A DNA stretch of 64,000 nucleotides. Origin: Acaudatibacter sp036267835. GTDB lineage: Bacteria > Pseudomonadota > Alphaproteobacteria > Caulobacterales > Caulobacteraceae. Location of the stretch: contig DATAVF010000056.1 in NCBI GenBank assembly GCA_036267835.1, forward strand, positions 17,863 to 81,862, read 5' to 3'. The notes under the pieces were generated by a model that saw only the letters and a list, made by a program, of their open reading frames with translations, was not told where the DNA came from and made no database searches. Position numbers and translations under genes: made by a program. Each line of letters starts with the position of its first letter. Within the stretch, counting starts at the first letter, position 1. Shown here one piece after another: positions 24,869-32,888 of this stretch.

Positions 24869-26209
24869 CTAGGGCGCGATCGGCTGCGACGCGGCCACCG
24901 TCGGCACGCCGTCGGCCGCCCAGGCGTCGAAGCCTCCGCGATACCAGTAGACGTTCTGGTAGCCCGCCTGGATCGCCTGCATCGCCAGCTGGTACGACAT
25001 CGGGCAGCTGCCGTTGTGGCAGAAGAACACCAACTGGGTCGACCGGTCGGGGATCTTGGCTTCGATCGCGGTGACGTTGTTGCTGGGGAAGCAGACGGCA
25101 GTCGGGATGCTGGCCTCGCCGCTGCAGCCGCGCGCGTCGATCAGCCAGAACGAAGTCTTGCCGCCGTCGCGGTCGCTCATGTCGTCGAGCAGCTGGGCGG
25201 TGTCCACCACCGTGCCGCCCTGGATGGTGGCGGGCGGCCCGTCGTCGGTGACCTCGGTCTCGGCGGTGTTGACGGCCTGGCTATTGACGGCGCTGACCGG
25301 ATCGGTCTCCGAGCCGTTGCCGATCGGCGGCGTCGCGCCAGTAGCCGGCTGGACGCCGCCGGGCGGAGTCACGCGGCCTGCGGGCGGCCCGGCGGGCGGG
25401 TTGGGCGCCGGCGCGGTCTGGGCGACGACGGCGTTGGTCGCGGCGTTGGTCGCGGCCGGCGGATTGTGCGGCGAAACCATCGCGATGATGATGATGAACA
25501 GCAGCAACGCCACGCCGCCGGCGCCGGCGATCAGCACGCGGCGATCCATCTTCTGCAGCGTCGCGACGATGCCCGCGCCCGGCGCGGCGCCGGCATAGCC
25601 CGGCGTGGCGCCGAACGGCGGCGGCGGCGAGACCGGCGGCGGGTTCAGCTGCCCCGACGGCGGGTTCAACTGCGACGACGGCGGCGGGGCGACCGGCGGC
25701 GGAGGCGGCGTTGGCGGCGCGGGCGGCGGGGGCGGCGGGGTGCTGATGGCGGCGACCGCGACGGCCGCGGCGGCCGTGGCCTCGGGCGTCCCGACGGCGG
25801 CGGGCGCGACCTTCACGTTGCGCCGCACCGTCTCGGCCAGGGTGTCGATGTAGGCGTCGACTGGCTGCGGGAAGGCGTCCAGCCAGTGCATCCGCCCGAG
25901 GTAGAAGTGGAGCTCGGAGTTGAACTCGACGCTGGCGATGCGGAACGGCACGATGGTGACGTTGGCCCCCGCCGCCACGTTGATCTCGTTGAGCACCGCC
26001 TGCGACTGGTTCACGTGGTCGGAGAAGACCAGCACCATCACGGCGGCCGACTCGATGGCGCCGGTGATCTGCTCGCCGTAGGGCCGCCCGGCCACCTGGT
26101 CGCGCGGCGCGATCCAGCAGCGGATGCCCTTCGCTTCCAGCCCATGGCAGACGGCGTCCGCCGCCAGCTTGTCCAGCGAAGAGTGGCTGATGAAGACGTC
26201 GTGACTCAT
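24869..26209 (-). CDS. TIR domain - Pro-rich linker - TM helix - rhodanese domain protein
   Basis: A 446-residue single-pass membrane protein. Residues 1-135 are a TIR domain (MSHDVFISHSSLDK, CWIAPRD, with Glu75 in VLNEINVA at the catalytic Glu position of NAD-cleaving TIRs). Residues 155-200 are a proline-rich linker. Residues 225-246 are one membrane helix. A Pro/Ala/Thr-rich stretch follows. Residues 331-436 are a rhodanese domain with the active-site loop FFCHNGSCPMS (Cys397) and DAR/GGFDAW signatures. By topology the TIR is cytoplasmic and the rhodanese periplasmic. The longer frame from 26350 is not needed: MSHDVF starts the TIR fold. It is coupled to the glycosidase-like gene. TIR-rhodanese fusions are unfamiliar to me. 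Confidence 0.88.
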   Translation of the reverse strand: MSHDVFISHSSLDKLAADAVCHGLEAKGIRCWIAPRDQVAGRPYGEQITGAIESAAVMVLVFSDHVNQSQAVLNEINVAAGANVTIVPFRIASVEFNSELHFYLGRMHWLDAFPQPVDAYIDTLAETVRRNVKVAPAAVGTPEATAAAAVAVAAISTPPPPPPAPPTPPPPPVAPPPSSQLNPPSGQLNPPPVSPPPPFGATPGYAGAAPGAGIVATLQKMDRRVLIAGAGGVALLLFIIIIAMVSPHNPPAATNAATNAVVAQTAPAPNPPAGPPAGRVTPPGGVQPATGATPPIGNGSETDPVSAVNSQAVNTAETEVTDDGPPATIQGGTVVDTAQLLDDMSDRDGGKTSFWLIDARGCSGEASIPTAVCFPSNNVTAIEAKIPDRSTQLVFFCHNGSCPMSYQLAMQAIQAGYQNVYWYRGGFDAWAADGVPTVAASQPIAP

Positions 26210-26279
26210 ACTTGGGGTCCCCGCGCCGCAACTGGCCTCAGCGCTAGCACATTTGCGTGACGTGTTGCAGCAGTCGCCC

Positions 26280-26756
26280 TTAGACGAAACACGCGATCTC
26301 GGCGAACTGGTAGGCCACCGGATAGCCGGTGACCTTGACGCCCGCCGCATCCAGCCAGGCGTGCGCGTCGAGCGGCTTGTCCTTGCCGCGCTGGGCCCCG
26401 AAGTGCATGGCGCTGGCGACGCCGCGGCGCTTCAGCATGATCCGCGCGGCCATCGCCTGCGGCAGGCAGACGGCGCGGAACGGCACGTAAAGCGCGCCGC
26501 GCGTCACCGCCCAGCTGACGTCGCGGGCCAGCTGCGCGGCCTCCGGACTGGTCTCCGCCCCGGCCTCGGCCACGCGAGGATCGGCCGGCGGCACGAAGGC
26601 GCCGATGCGCCGCGCCAGCTTCGGGAAGGGCACGAAGACCAGCGCCAGGCGCGAGACCAGCAGCCACCAGGCCGCCTCCAGCATCAGCCCACGGCGCCGC
26701 CAGCCGGCCTGCCGGAAACTGCGCCATCGGCGCGGAACTGTACTGAAAACAGCCAT
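26280..26756 (-). CDS. Lasso-peptide B2-type (McjB C-terminal, transglutaminase-like) protein, orphan
   Basis: A 158-residue protein matching the leader-peptidase B2 family of lasso-peptide biosynthesis. The Cys is in VCLPQAMAARIMLKRRG, the His in DAHAWLDAAG, and the Asp in the same strand, giving the Cys-His-Asp triad of the transglutaminase-like protease fold. The N-terminal helix is hydrophobic (WWLLVSRLALVFVPFPKLARRIGAF), as usual for this family. A GTG nine codons earlier is possible. No precursor peptide, PqqD-like B1 or asparagine-synthetase-like C gene lies nearby, so this is either a stranded biosynthetic gene or a peptidase with another job. It is upstream of the TIR-rhodanese gene on the same strand, 70 bases apart. 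Confidence 0.8.
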   Translation of the reverse strand: MAVFSTVPRRWRSFRQAGWRRRGLMLEAAWWLLVSRLALVFVPFPKLARRIGAFVPPADPRVAEAGAETSPEAAQLARDVSWAVTRGALYVPFRAVCLPQAMAARIMLKRRGVASAMHFGAQRGKDKPLDAHAWLDAAGVKVTGYPVAYQFAEIACFV

Positions 26757-26911
26757 GTGTCTCGCTGAGCTTAGCCCTGCCACATCTATACCCGGCTCGC
26801 GACGGCGCCGCGAGGGCGTTGCCTTCCCGGGCCAGCTATCCCAGCGGCAGGCCTTGGATTAGGCTACCGGCAGCGGCCGTCAGAGCCGCGCGCCAGGGTG
26901 GGAGACGAGCG

Positions 26912-28093
26912 ATGAAGTTCGGCATCTTCTATGAGCTGCAGCTGCCGCGCCCCTGGGGCCCGGACAGCGAATACCGCCTCTATCAGGACGCCCTCAGCCA
27001 GCTCGAACTGGCAGATATCCTGGGCTACGACTACGCCTGGGAGGTCGAGCACCACTTCCTGGAGGAGTATTCCCACTCCTCGGCGCCGGAGGTGTTCCTT
27101 TCGGCCGCCAGCCAGCGCACCAAGCGGATCCGGCTCGGCCACGGCATCTTCCAGCTCACCACCAACCACCCGGCCAAGGTGGCCGAGAAGGTGGCGGCGC
27201 TGGACCTGATCTCGAACGGCCGGGTCGAGCTCGGCATGGGCGAGAGCGCCTCGATCACCGAGCTGACGCCGTTTGGCGTGCGCTTCCAGGACAAGCGCGA
27301 GATCTGGGAAGACGCGGTTCGCTGCCTGATCCCGATGTTCGGCGAGGGCGGGGTCGAATACCACGGCCCGCACTTCGACTTCCCGCTGCGCAACGTGCTG
27401 CCGAAGCCGCGCCAGAAGCCGCATCCGCCGCTCTGGACCGCCTGCTCGCAGTTGCAGACCATCGCCTATGCCGGCGAGAAGGGCATCGGCGCGCTCGGCT
27501 TCCAGTTCGTCAGCGCCGACGCCGCCCACGCCTGGGTGCACGCCTATTACAACGGCATGACCAAGCGCCTGGCCAAGCTGGCCGACTATCCGGTGAACCC
27601 GAACATCGCCCTGGTCTCGATGTTCATGTGCGCCCGCACCGACGAAGAGGCGCGCGAGAAAGCCGACGGCGCCACCTTCTTCCAGTTCTGCCTGCGCTAC
27701 TACAACAGCGCCGACCGCTCGCGCCCACCGCCCGGCGCGGTCAACATGTGGGACGAGTACGTGAAGTGGAAGGCGGCCAACCCGGACCAGGCCGAGCGCG
27801 CCCTCTCCGGCGGCCTGATCGGCAGCCCCGAGTCCATCGCTAAGAAGCTGCGCAAGTTCGAAGCCTCGCACATCGACCAGGTGATCCTGCTCAACCAGGC
27901 CGGCCGCAACACCCACCAGGCCATCTGCGACAGCCTGGAACTGTTCGCCGAGGAAGTGATGCCCGAGTTCCACGCCAACATCCCGGCCCACGAAGCCTGG
28001 AAGGCGGACGTGATGTCCGGGCGCACGGTGCTGGAAGAGATCGAGACCCAGGCCTTCACCGACCGCTATGGGGCCAAGGCACTGACCGTCTAG
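26912..28093 (+). CDS. LLM-class flavin-dependent oxidoreductase (luciferase-like)
   Basis: A 393-residue bacterial-luciferase-fold monooxygenase. Family features include MKFGIFYELQ at the start, the EVEHHFLEEYSHSSAPEVFL segment, the RIRLGHGIFQL strand, NGRVELGMGESAS and GSPESIAKKLRKFE near the C-terminus. It should use reduced flavin and oxygen on an organic substrate; the clade is common near acyl-CoA catabolic genes. The ATG at 26912 follows a GGGAG-type site; the earlier open frame is not needed. It stands alone, divergent from the B2-type gene. Confidence 0.9.
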   Translation: MKFGIFYELQLPRPWGPDSEYRLYQDALSQLELADILGYDYAWEVEHHFLEEYSHSSAPEVFLSAASQRTKRIRLGHGIFQLTTNHPAKVAEKVAALDLISNGRVELGMGESASITELTPFGVRFQDKREIWEDAVRCLIPMFGEGGVEYHGPHFDFPLRNVLPKPRQKPHPPLWTACSQLQTIAYAGEKGIGALGFQFVSADAAHAWVHAYYNGMTKRLAKLADYPVNPNIALVSMFMCARTDEEAREKADGATFFQFCLRYYNSADRSRPPPGAVNMWDEYVKWKAANPDQAERALSGGLIGSPESIAKKLRKFEASHIDQVILLNQAGRNTHQAICDSLELFAEEVMPEFHANIPAHEAWKADVMSGRTVLEEIETQAFTDRYGAKALTV

Positions 28094-28172
28094 CCGGAGG
28101 GGTCAAGCGGCCTGGCAGCTCAGCTTTTTCGGACTGGCTTGCCAGCCATGGCCCGCTGCGCGGCGCGAAGGC

Positions 28173-28258
28173 TGGTGGGGGAAGCAGGACTCGAACCTGC
28201 GAAGGCGTACGCCAGCGGATTTACAGTCCGCCCCCTTTGCCACTCGGGACATTCCCCC
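28173..28258 (-). tRNA. tRNA-Tyr (GTA)
   Basis: A class II tRNA on the minus strand, with an encoded CCA end at 28173-28175. The acceptor stem GGGGGAA (5' strand, 28258-28252) pairs with TTCCCCC (28183-28177). The anticodon arm reads GCGGACTGTAAATCCGC, with anticodon GTA at 28224-28222. The variable arm is long, as in Tyr tRNAs, and the T arm contains GGTTCGAATCC. It lies head-to-head with the RlmB-like gene. Confidence 0.95.
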
Positions 28259-28388
28259 AAGCCAGTCGCCGGAGCCGATGCTCGGGAAGCGCCAGTCCTC
28301 GCGTTCGGTTGCGATCCTTGGGCAAGCGCCTAAAGACCGGCCGGGATGCGGGGGCGAAGCGCCTCCGAAAATCGGAGGGCGTCTTATA

Positions 28389-29207
28389 GTGACCCGCCAC
28401 CCGCGGCGCAACGACGGGAAAAAGCCTCCCGCCAAAGGCTGGTCTCCGGACGTCGAGCGCGGCGGACATCGGCCGCAGCGGCGTGGGTCGTCGCCCTCGT
28501 CCGACTGGCTGTGGGGCTGGCACCCGGTGCTGGCGGCCCTCTCCAACCCGGCGCGCGGCAAGCCTCGGCGGCTGGTCGCGACCGCCGAAAGGGCCAAGGA
28601 GCTGGCGCAGCGCTTCCCTGCCCTCGCCGCGCCCGAGATCGCCGACGCCGCCGCCATCGCCCATCTGCTGCCCTCGGGCGCATCTCACCAGGGCGTGGCG
28701 CTGAAACCCGAACCGCTGGCAGCGCTGACGCTCGCCGAACTGGCGAGCCCGGCGGCTGGGGTGCTGGTGATGCTGGACCAGGTCACCGACCCGCAGAACG
28801 TCGGCGCGGTGTTTCGCTCCGCGGCGGCCTTCGGGGCGCGCGGCGTGATCGTGCAAGATCGGCACGCGCCGCCTTTCACCGGCGTCCTGGCCAAGGCCGC
28901 CGCCGGCGCGCTCGACGCCGTCGCCCACGCCCGCGTCGTCAACCTGGCCCGCGCCCTCGACGACCTGGCTGACCTCGGCTGGCGCGCCGTCGGCCTGGCC
29001 GGCGATGCGCCGGAGACTCTGGAACAGGTCCTCGACGGCCGTCCGACGGTGCTGGTGCTCGGCTCGGAAGGCGAAGGCCTGCGCCGCCTGGTCGGCGAGC
29101 ATTGCGACACCCTGGCCCGCATCCCGATGCCCGGCGGCTTCGAGAGCCTCAATGTCTCCAACGCCGCAGCCATCGCCCTTTACGAGGCGTCGCGTCCGAA
29201 GAGCTGA
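28389..29207 (+). CDS. TrmH/SpoU-family RNA 2'-O-methyltransferase (RlmB-like)
   Basis: A 272-residue SPOUT enzyme that methylates a ribose in rRNA or tRNA; the RlmB-type architecture suggests 23S rRNA G2251. The three motifs are clear: DQVTDPQNVGAVFRSAAAFG, VLVLGSEGEGLRRLV, and IPMPGGFESLNVSNAAAIALYE. The N-terminal substrate-binding domain begins WLWGWHPVLAALSNP. A basic, low-complexity tail precedes it. The GTG at 28389 has GGAGG ten bases upstream; the earlier frame would run into the tRNA-flanking DNA. It faces away from tRNA-Tyr. Confidence 0.9.
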   Translation: MTRHPRRNDGKKPPAKGWSPDVERGGHRPQRRGSSPSSDWLWGWHPVLAALSNPARGKPRRLVATAERAKELAQRFPALAAPEIADAAAIAHLLPSGASHQGVALKPEPLAALTLAELASPAAGVLVMLDQVTDPQNVGAVFRSAAAFGARGVIVQDRHAPPFTGVLAKAAAGALDAVAHARVVNLARALDDLADLGWRAVGLAGDAPETLEQVLDGRPTVLVLGSEGEGLRRLVGEHCDTLARIPMPGGFESLNVSNAAAIALYEASRPKS

Positions 29208-29267
29208 CGCGGAACTTTGCGCCGCCGCACTTGCGCGGCGGCGCGGGGCGCCTCACACCTTAGCCGG

Positions 29268-29930
29268 ATGAGCCTCCCCCTCGGCGGCATGGAAAGCGTC
29301 AACTGGGCCAGCCTCGGCGCCGCTTTTGTCCAGGTTGTCCTGATCGACCTGACTCTCGCCAGCGACAATGCTGTGGCCGTCGGCATGGCCGCGGCGGGCC
29401 TGCCGCAGCCACAGCGGCGAAACGCGATCATGCTGGGGCTGGGCGGCGCCGTGGTGCTACTCTGCGGCCTTGCCTTCTTCGCGGTGCAACTGCTGAAGGC
29501 CGGCGGCGGCGGGTTGGTGCTTGGCGGCGGGGGCCTGTTGCTGCTGATCTGCTGGCAGATGTGGCGCGACCTGCGCAAGCGCCACCTGACCCACGACGGC
29601 AAGCCGGCGCCCAGCGTCCACAAGACCTTGCTCAGCGCCCTGATCCAGATCTTCCTGGCCGACATCTCCACGTCGCTCGACAACGTGCTGGCCGTCGCCG
29701 GCGTGGTGCGCGACCAGCCGGCCTGGGTGCTGTTCGCCGGCCTGGCGCTTTCGGTGCTGCTGACCGGGTTCGCGGCCACCTGGGTGGCGCGCCTGCTGCA
29801 CCGCTGGCCATGGATCGGCTACATCGGCCTCGTCGTGGTGCTCTTCGTCGCCGGCAACATGCTCTGGGACGGCGCGTCGGAACTCGGGCTGTTGAAGGGG
29901 CTGGGCATCGCCGCGCACCCCGCCGCCTAG
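29268..29930 (+). CDS. TerC-family membrane protein (YjbE type)
   Basis: A 220-residue integral membrane protein with about seven helices. The two family signatures are VVLIDLTLASDNAVAVGMAA and FLADISTSLDNVLAVAGVV, whose paired Asp-Asn residues lie inside the membrane. TerC proteins are linked to metal (often manganese) export, partly during exoenzyme metallation. The start is uncertain: ATG at 29268 or ATG at 29289, neither with a strong ribosome-binding site. The stop codon shares four bases with the stop of the converging GST gene. Confidence 0.88.
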   Translation: MSLPLGGMESVNWASLGAAFVQVVLIDLTLASDNAVAVGMAAAGLPQPQRRNAIMLGLGGAVVLLCGLAFFAVQLLKAGGGGLVLGGGGLLLLICWQMWRDLRKRHLTHDGKPAPSVHKTLLSALIQIFLADISTSLDNVLAVAGVVRDQPAWVLFAGLALSVLLTGFAATWVARLLHRWPWIGYIGLVVVLFVAGNMLWDGASELGLLKGLGIAAHPAA

Positions 29931-30538
29931 GCAGCCGGGGTCGGCCGCGGTGGCCAGTTGATCGCCGCGGCTTTCTCCCAGGCGGGCCGGGCATTGAGCC
30001 GGTCCACGTAGTCCACGAGCGCCGGCCGACGCGGCACCTCGCTCGTGTGGAAGCGCATCCCGACCACCGTCGCCACCATCACGTCCGCGGCGGTGAAGCG
30101 GTCCCCGGCCAGGTAGTCGGACTTGGCCAGCGCCGCCTCAAGCACCTCGAGTTCCTGCTCCAGCCTGCCGAAGCCAAAGCCCCAGCTGCCGCGCGCCGTC
30201 TCGAACTCGTGGCCGACCATGGTCGAGGCCGGCTCCAGCACCGCGGTCGACCAGACGGTCCAGCTTGTATACGGCCCGCGCGCCGGATCCTCGAGCTTCG
30301 GCGCCAGCGTCCCGTAGCCATAGCGGTCGGCGAGATAGAGGCAGATGGCCGGCGTCTCGGTCACCCGGGTTTCGCCGTCGACGATCATCGGCACCCAGCC
30401 GCGCGGATTCACCGCCAGGCACTCCGGCGAGTGCGGCCGCACCGTCTCCATCCGGTAGGCCACGCCCAGCTCTTCCAGCAGCCACAGGGTCGAGATGGAG
30501 CGCGTGTGCGGCGCCCGGTAGAGCACGAGTTCAGACAT
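29927..30538 (-). CDS. Glutathione S-transferase
   Basis: A 203-residue GST. The N-terminal thioredoxin-like domain starts MSELVLYRAPHTRSISTLWLLEELG, with a Ser/Thr after the first loop and the cis-Pro in WVPMIVDG; TETPAICLYLAD binds the glutathione gamma-glutamyl group. The helical C-terminal half contains the FTAADVMVATVV N-capping box. It should conjugate or isomerise electrophiles with glutathione. The ATG at 30538 has AAGGGGAGGGG just upstream, so the longer frame is rejected. Gene orientation is convergent with TerC and divergent from the SDR gene. Confidence 0.92.
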   Translation of the reverse strand: MSELVLYRAPHTRSISTLWLLEELGVAYRMETVRPHSPECLAVNPRGWVPMIVDGETRVTETPAICLYLADRYGYGTLAPKLEDPARGPYTSWTVWSTAVLEPASTMVGHEFETARGSWGFGFGRLEQELEVLEAALAKSDYLAGDRFTAADVMVATVVGMRFHTSEVPRRPALVDYVDRLNARPAWEKAAAINWPPRPTPAA

Positions 30539-30630
30539 TGTCCCCTCCCCTTGTGACGCTGGGTCAGACTTGGCGCATCCCGGCGCCCCCCGTAAAGCAG
30601 CAGGCAACCAGATAACGGCAGGAGGACGCC

Positions 30631-31422
30631 ATGGGTAAACTCGAGGGCAAGGTGGCGCTGGTCACCGGCGGGGCGAGCGGCATCGGCGCGGCCTGCGCGG
30701 AGGGCCTTGCCGGCGAAGGCGCGACGGTAGTGGTCACCGACCTGCAGGACGCCAAGGGCGCCGAGATCGTCGCCGCCATCGAGAAGGCAGGCGGCAAGGC
30801 CCGCTTCGCCCACCACGACACCACCAGCGAGGACGAGTGGGAAGCCATCGTCGCGGGCGTGGAGAAGACTGAGGGTCGCCTCGACGTTCTGGTCAACAAC
30901 GCCGGCATCGGCATCGGCAGCCCGTCGATCACCACCATGAGCCTGGCCGACTGGCGCCGGCAGCAGGCGGTCAACGTCGAGGGCGTGTTCCTCGGCATCA
31001 AGCATTCGCTGCCGCTGATGCGGAAGGCCGGCAACGGCGGCTCGATCATCAACATGTCGTCGGTGGCCGGGCTGAAGGGCTCGCCGACCCTGGCCGGCTA
31101 TTGCGCCACCAAGGGCGCGGTGCGGCTGTTCACCAAGTCGATCGCCATGGAATGCGCCGGCTTCAAGGACGGCATCCGGGTGAACTCCGTGCATCCCGGC
31201 ATCATCGAGACGCCGATCTGGCTTTCGATCGCCGCCACCGGGCCCAATCGTGGGACCAACGCCCCGCCCGACCTCGATGCCATGTCCGCCATGGCCGTGC
31301 CGCTGGGCGTTAAGGGCATCCCGGACGACATCGCCAACGGCGTCGTCTGGCTCGCCTCCGACGACAGCCGCTATGTCACCGGCGCCGAACTGGTGATCGA
31401 CGGGGGCCTCAGCGTCCGCTAG
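30631..31422 (+). CDS. Short-chain dehydrogenase/reductase
   Basis: A classical SDR of 263 residues. The cofactor motif is VTGGASGIGAACAEGLAGEG. NNAG follows, then the catalytic Ser (INMSSVAGLKG) and the YxxxK pair in YCATK. Asp after the second strand (VVTDLQD) predicts NAD rather than NADP. The C-terminal VTGAELVIDGG is typical. The substrate is probably a secondary alcohol or ketone. A strong GGAGGA ribosome-binding site precedes the ATG. Its stop codon overlaps the stop of a 23-residue ORF on the other strand. Confidence 0.92.
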   Translation: MGKLEGKVALVTGGASGIGAACAEGLAGEGATVVVTDLQDAKGAEIVAAIEKAGGKARFAHHDTTSEDEWEAIVAGVEKTEGRLDVLVNNAGIGIGSPSITTMSLADWRRQQAVNVEGVFLGIKHSLPLMRKAGNGGSIINMSSVAGLKGSPTLAGYCATKGAVRLFTKSIAMECAGFKDGIRVNSVHPGIIETPIWLSIAATGPNRGTNAPPDLDAMSAMAVPLGVKGIPDDIANGVVWLASDDSRYVTGAELVIDGGLSVR

Positions 31423-31490
31423 CCGCCCATCACCAGCACCGCCGCGCCGGAGACGATCAGCATCAGGCTGGCGATGGGCGCCGGGTTCAT
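31419..31490 (-). CDS. 23-residue hydrophobic peptide coupled to TfoX-family gene
   Basis: A very short ORF encoding MNPAPIASLMLIVSGAAVLV plus MGG. Apart from its first four residues it is one membrane helix. Its ATG overlaps the stop of the TfoX-family gene as ATGA (31490-31487), the usual arrangement for coupled translation, and its stop overlaps the SDR stop. Coupled start, hydrophobic content and lack of any other explanation for the sequence support a real small membrane protein. No homologue is known to me, and chance cannot be excluded at this length. Confidence 0.5.
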   Translation of the reverse strand: MNPAPIASLMLIVSGAAVLVMGG

Positions 31491-31861
31491 CGGCGGCGGC
31501 GCGGCGGCGTAGCGGCCTTCTTCGCCTCGGCGACGGCAAGCGCGCGCCGGCCCCAGGCGCAGGCCTCATCGGGATCGTCGAGGGCGGATTCGGGCAAGGA
31601 CCAGTAGCTGGTCTCCTGCGGAATGCCTGCCTTGGGTCCCTTGCGCTCGGTGTAGAGCCAGGCGACCGCGCCCTCGGCGGCCAGATCGGCTTTCAGCCCC
31701 CCCTCGTCCGTCTTCAGGTAGATGCGTCCGTCATCGATGAGGGCGAACATCACCCCGGCCGCCCAAACGCCCGCGGCGCCGAACATCCGTCGCACCTCGA
31801 CGTGGCCCATGCCCGAGAAGAGATCACGGGCGAAGGCCATGTCTGCGGCAGACTCGCTCAT
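31487..31861 (-). CDS. TfoX/Sxy N-terminal-domain protein
   Basis: A 124-residue protein with the TfoX N-terminal fold: MFARDLFSGMG-type opening (seen as AFARDLFSGMGHVEVRRMFGAAGVWAAGVMFALI), then RIYLKTDE and a YWSLPESALDDPDEACAWGRRAL ending. In gammaproteobacteria, full-length TfoX controls competence; single-domain proteins like this are common and of unknown function. The ATG at 31861 gives the normal N-terminus; the longer frame adds unconserved sequence. It is followed by an ATGA-coupled 23-residue membrane peptide. Confidence 0.85.
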   Translation of the reverse strand: MSESAADMAFARDLFSGMGHVEVRRMFGAAGVWAAGVMFALIDDGRIYLKTDEGGLKADLAAEGAVAWLYTERKGPKAGIPQETSYWSLPESALDDPDEACAWGRRALAVAEAKKAATPPRRRR

Positions 31862-31955
31862 GGCCGCCTTGTGGCGGGCGCCGGCTCGGCTTGTCCACAC
31901 CAGCTTGACAGCAGCCCACGGCGCCGCACCTTCGCCGATCCCGAAGGAGACCTGC

Positions 31956-32573
31956 ATGAGACGACTTCTCGCCGCCCTGGCCCTGGCATTGCTCGCGACA
32001 CAGGCTGCGCACGCCGCGCCGGGCCCGGAGGAACTGGTGATGAAGCCCTATCCCGGTCCGCCGGCGTGGAAGCAGGTCCCCAATCAGACGCCGCCGCAGG
32101 GTTTCTATCACGAGCAGATTCCGGCGAATCAGACCGTGGCCAAGTTCACCGACATGCTGACCGACCAGGACTTCCCTGACCACGCCGGCTTCGACCCCGC
32201 CGTCTATCTGCGAGCGGTGTTCGGCGGGATTCCCAACGCCTGCAGCGGCGCGCGGGTGGCCGGACCGCAGGTCCTGACCGAGGGCGGCTATCACGTCGCC
32301 TATGGGCAGGTCCGTTGCGGCAGGCAGAACGGCCAGGCCTACGGCGTCCACATCTTCTACAAGGTGATCAGCGGCGCCTCGGCCCTCTACGTGGTTTCGC
32401 GCGAGTTCCACGTGCCGCCCTCCGACAACGGTGACCTGCTGACCTTCCCCAAAGGCCATGAAGCCCAGGCCACCGCCTTGCTCAGCGCCGAGGCCGTCGC
32501 CGACAAATACCTCACCGGCGATGTTTTCGTGTGCGGCGGGGCCTCGACCGACGCCCGCTGCGCGAGCAGGTAG
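31956..32573 (+). CDS. Secreted hypothetical protein
   Basis: A 205-residue protein with a Sec signal peptide (MRRLLAALALALLATQAAHA, cleavage after AHA). The mature part has two cysteine pairs (NACSGA, VRCGRQ, VFVCGG, ARCASR), suggesting periplasmic disulfides. Recognisable strands include YHVAYGQVRCG and VHIFYKVISG. I do not recognise the family. The ATG at 31956 follows AAGGAGA at 31943-31949. It is divergent from the TfoX gene, with about 94 bases between the starts. Confidence 0.72.
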   Translation: MRRLLAALALALLATQAAHAAPGPEELVMKPYPGPPAWKQVPNQTPPQGFYHEQIPANQTVAKFTDMLTDQDFPDHAGFDPAVYLRAVFGGIPNACSGARVAGPQVLTEGGYHVAYGQVRCGRQNGQAYGVHIFYKVISGASALYVVSREFHVPPSDNGDLLTFPKGHEAQATALLSAEAVADKYLTGDVFVCGGASTDARCASR

Positions 32574-32888
32574 ATTACACCCCTGGAAGCCCGGATGACG
32601 CGCGTGAGTGAGCGCCCACGTCTGCCGTTAAGTCATTTTGTCGCGGGTTTGTGGGCATTTTCATCACCCCGCGTTCGCTGACCAAGGTTTGTTGAACGCC
32701 ATTCTGCTAGGCGGCCACTGCGAGGTTTGTTAGTCTTTCCTGGACTGTCGGCTCCACCCCGGTGGGACCGGCCGGTCAAGGCCCCTACGGCCTTGAGTTC
32801 AAACCAGCCGGCGGCGCGATCGGGCGCCGGTCCGGCAGACCACAAACCTGGCTGCGCATCCGCGCAGCAATCAACACAGGGGTACTAG
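32574..32888. other. 315-base intergenic stretch, no gene seen
   Basis: The stretch is less GC-rich than its surroundings around 32620-32700 and probably carries the promoter of the DUF4189 gene. A short CCGGTGGGACCGGCCGG hairpin-like element lies near 32759-32775. Open frames here lack ribosome-binding sites and known domains. Confidence 0.4.

Noticed and set aside
6454..32707. GAACGCCATTCTGC present in two intergenic regions (6454-6467 and 32694-32707)
   Set aside because: A shared 14-mer is expected by chance several times in 64 kb, and flanking bases do not agree.
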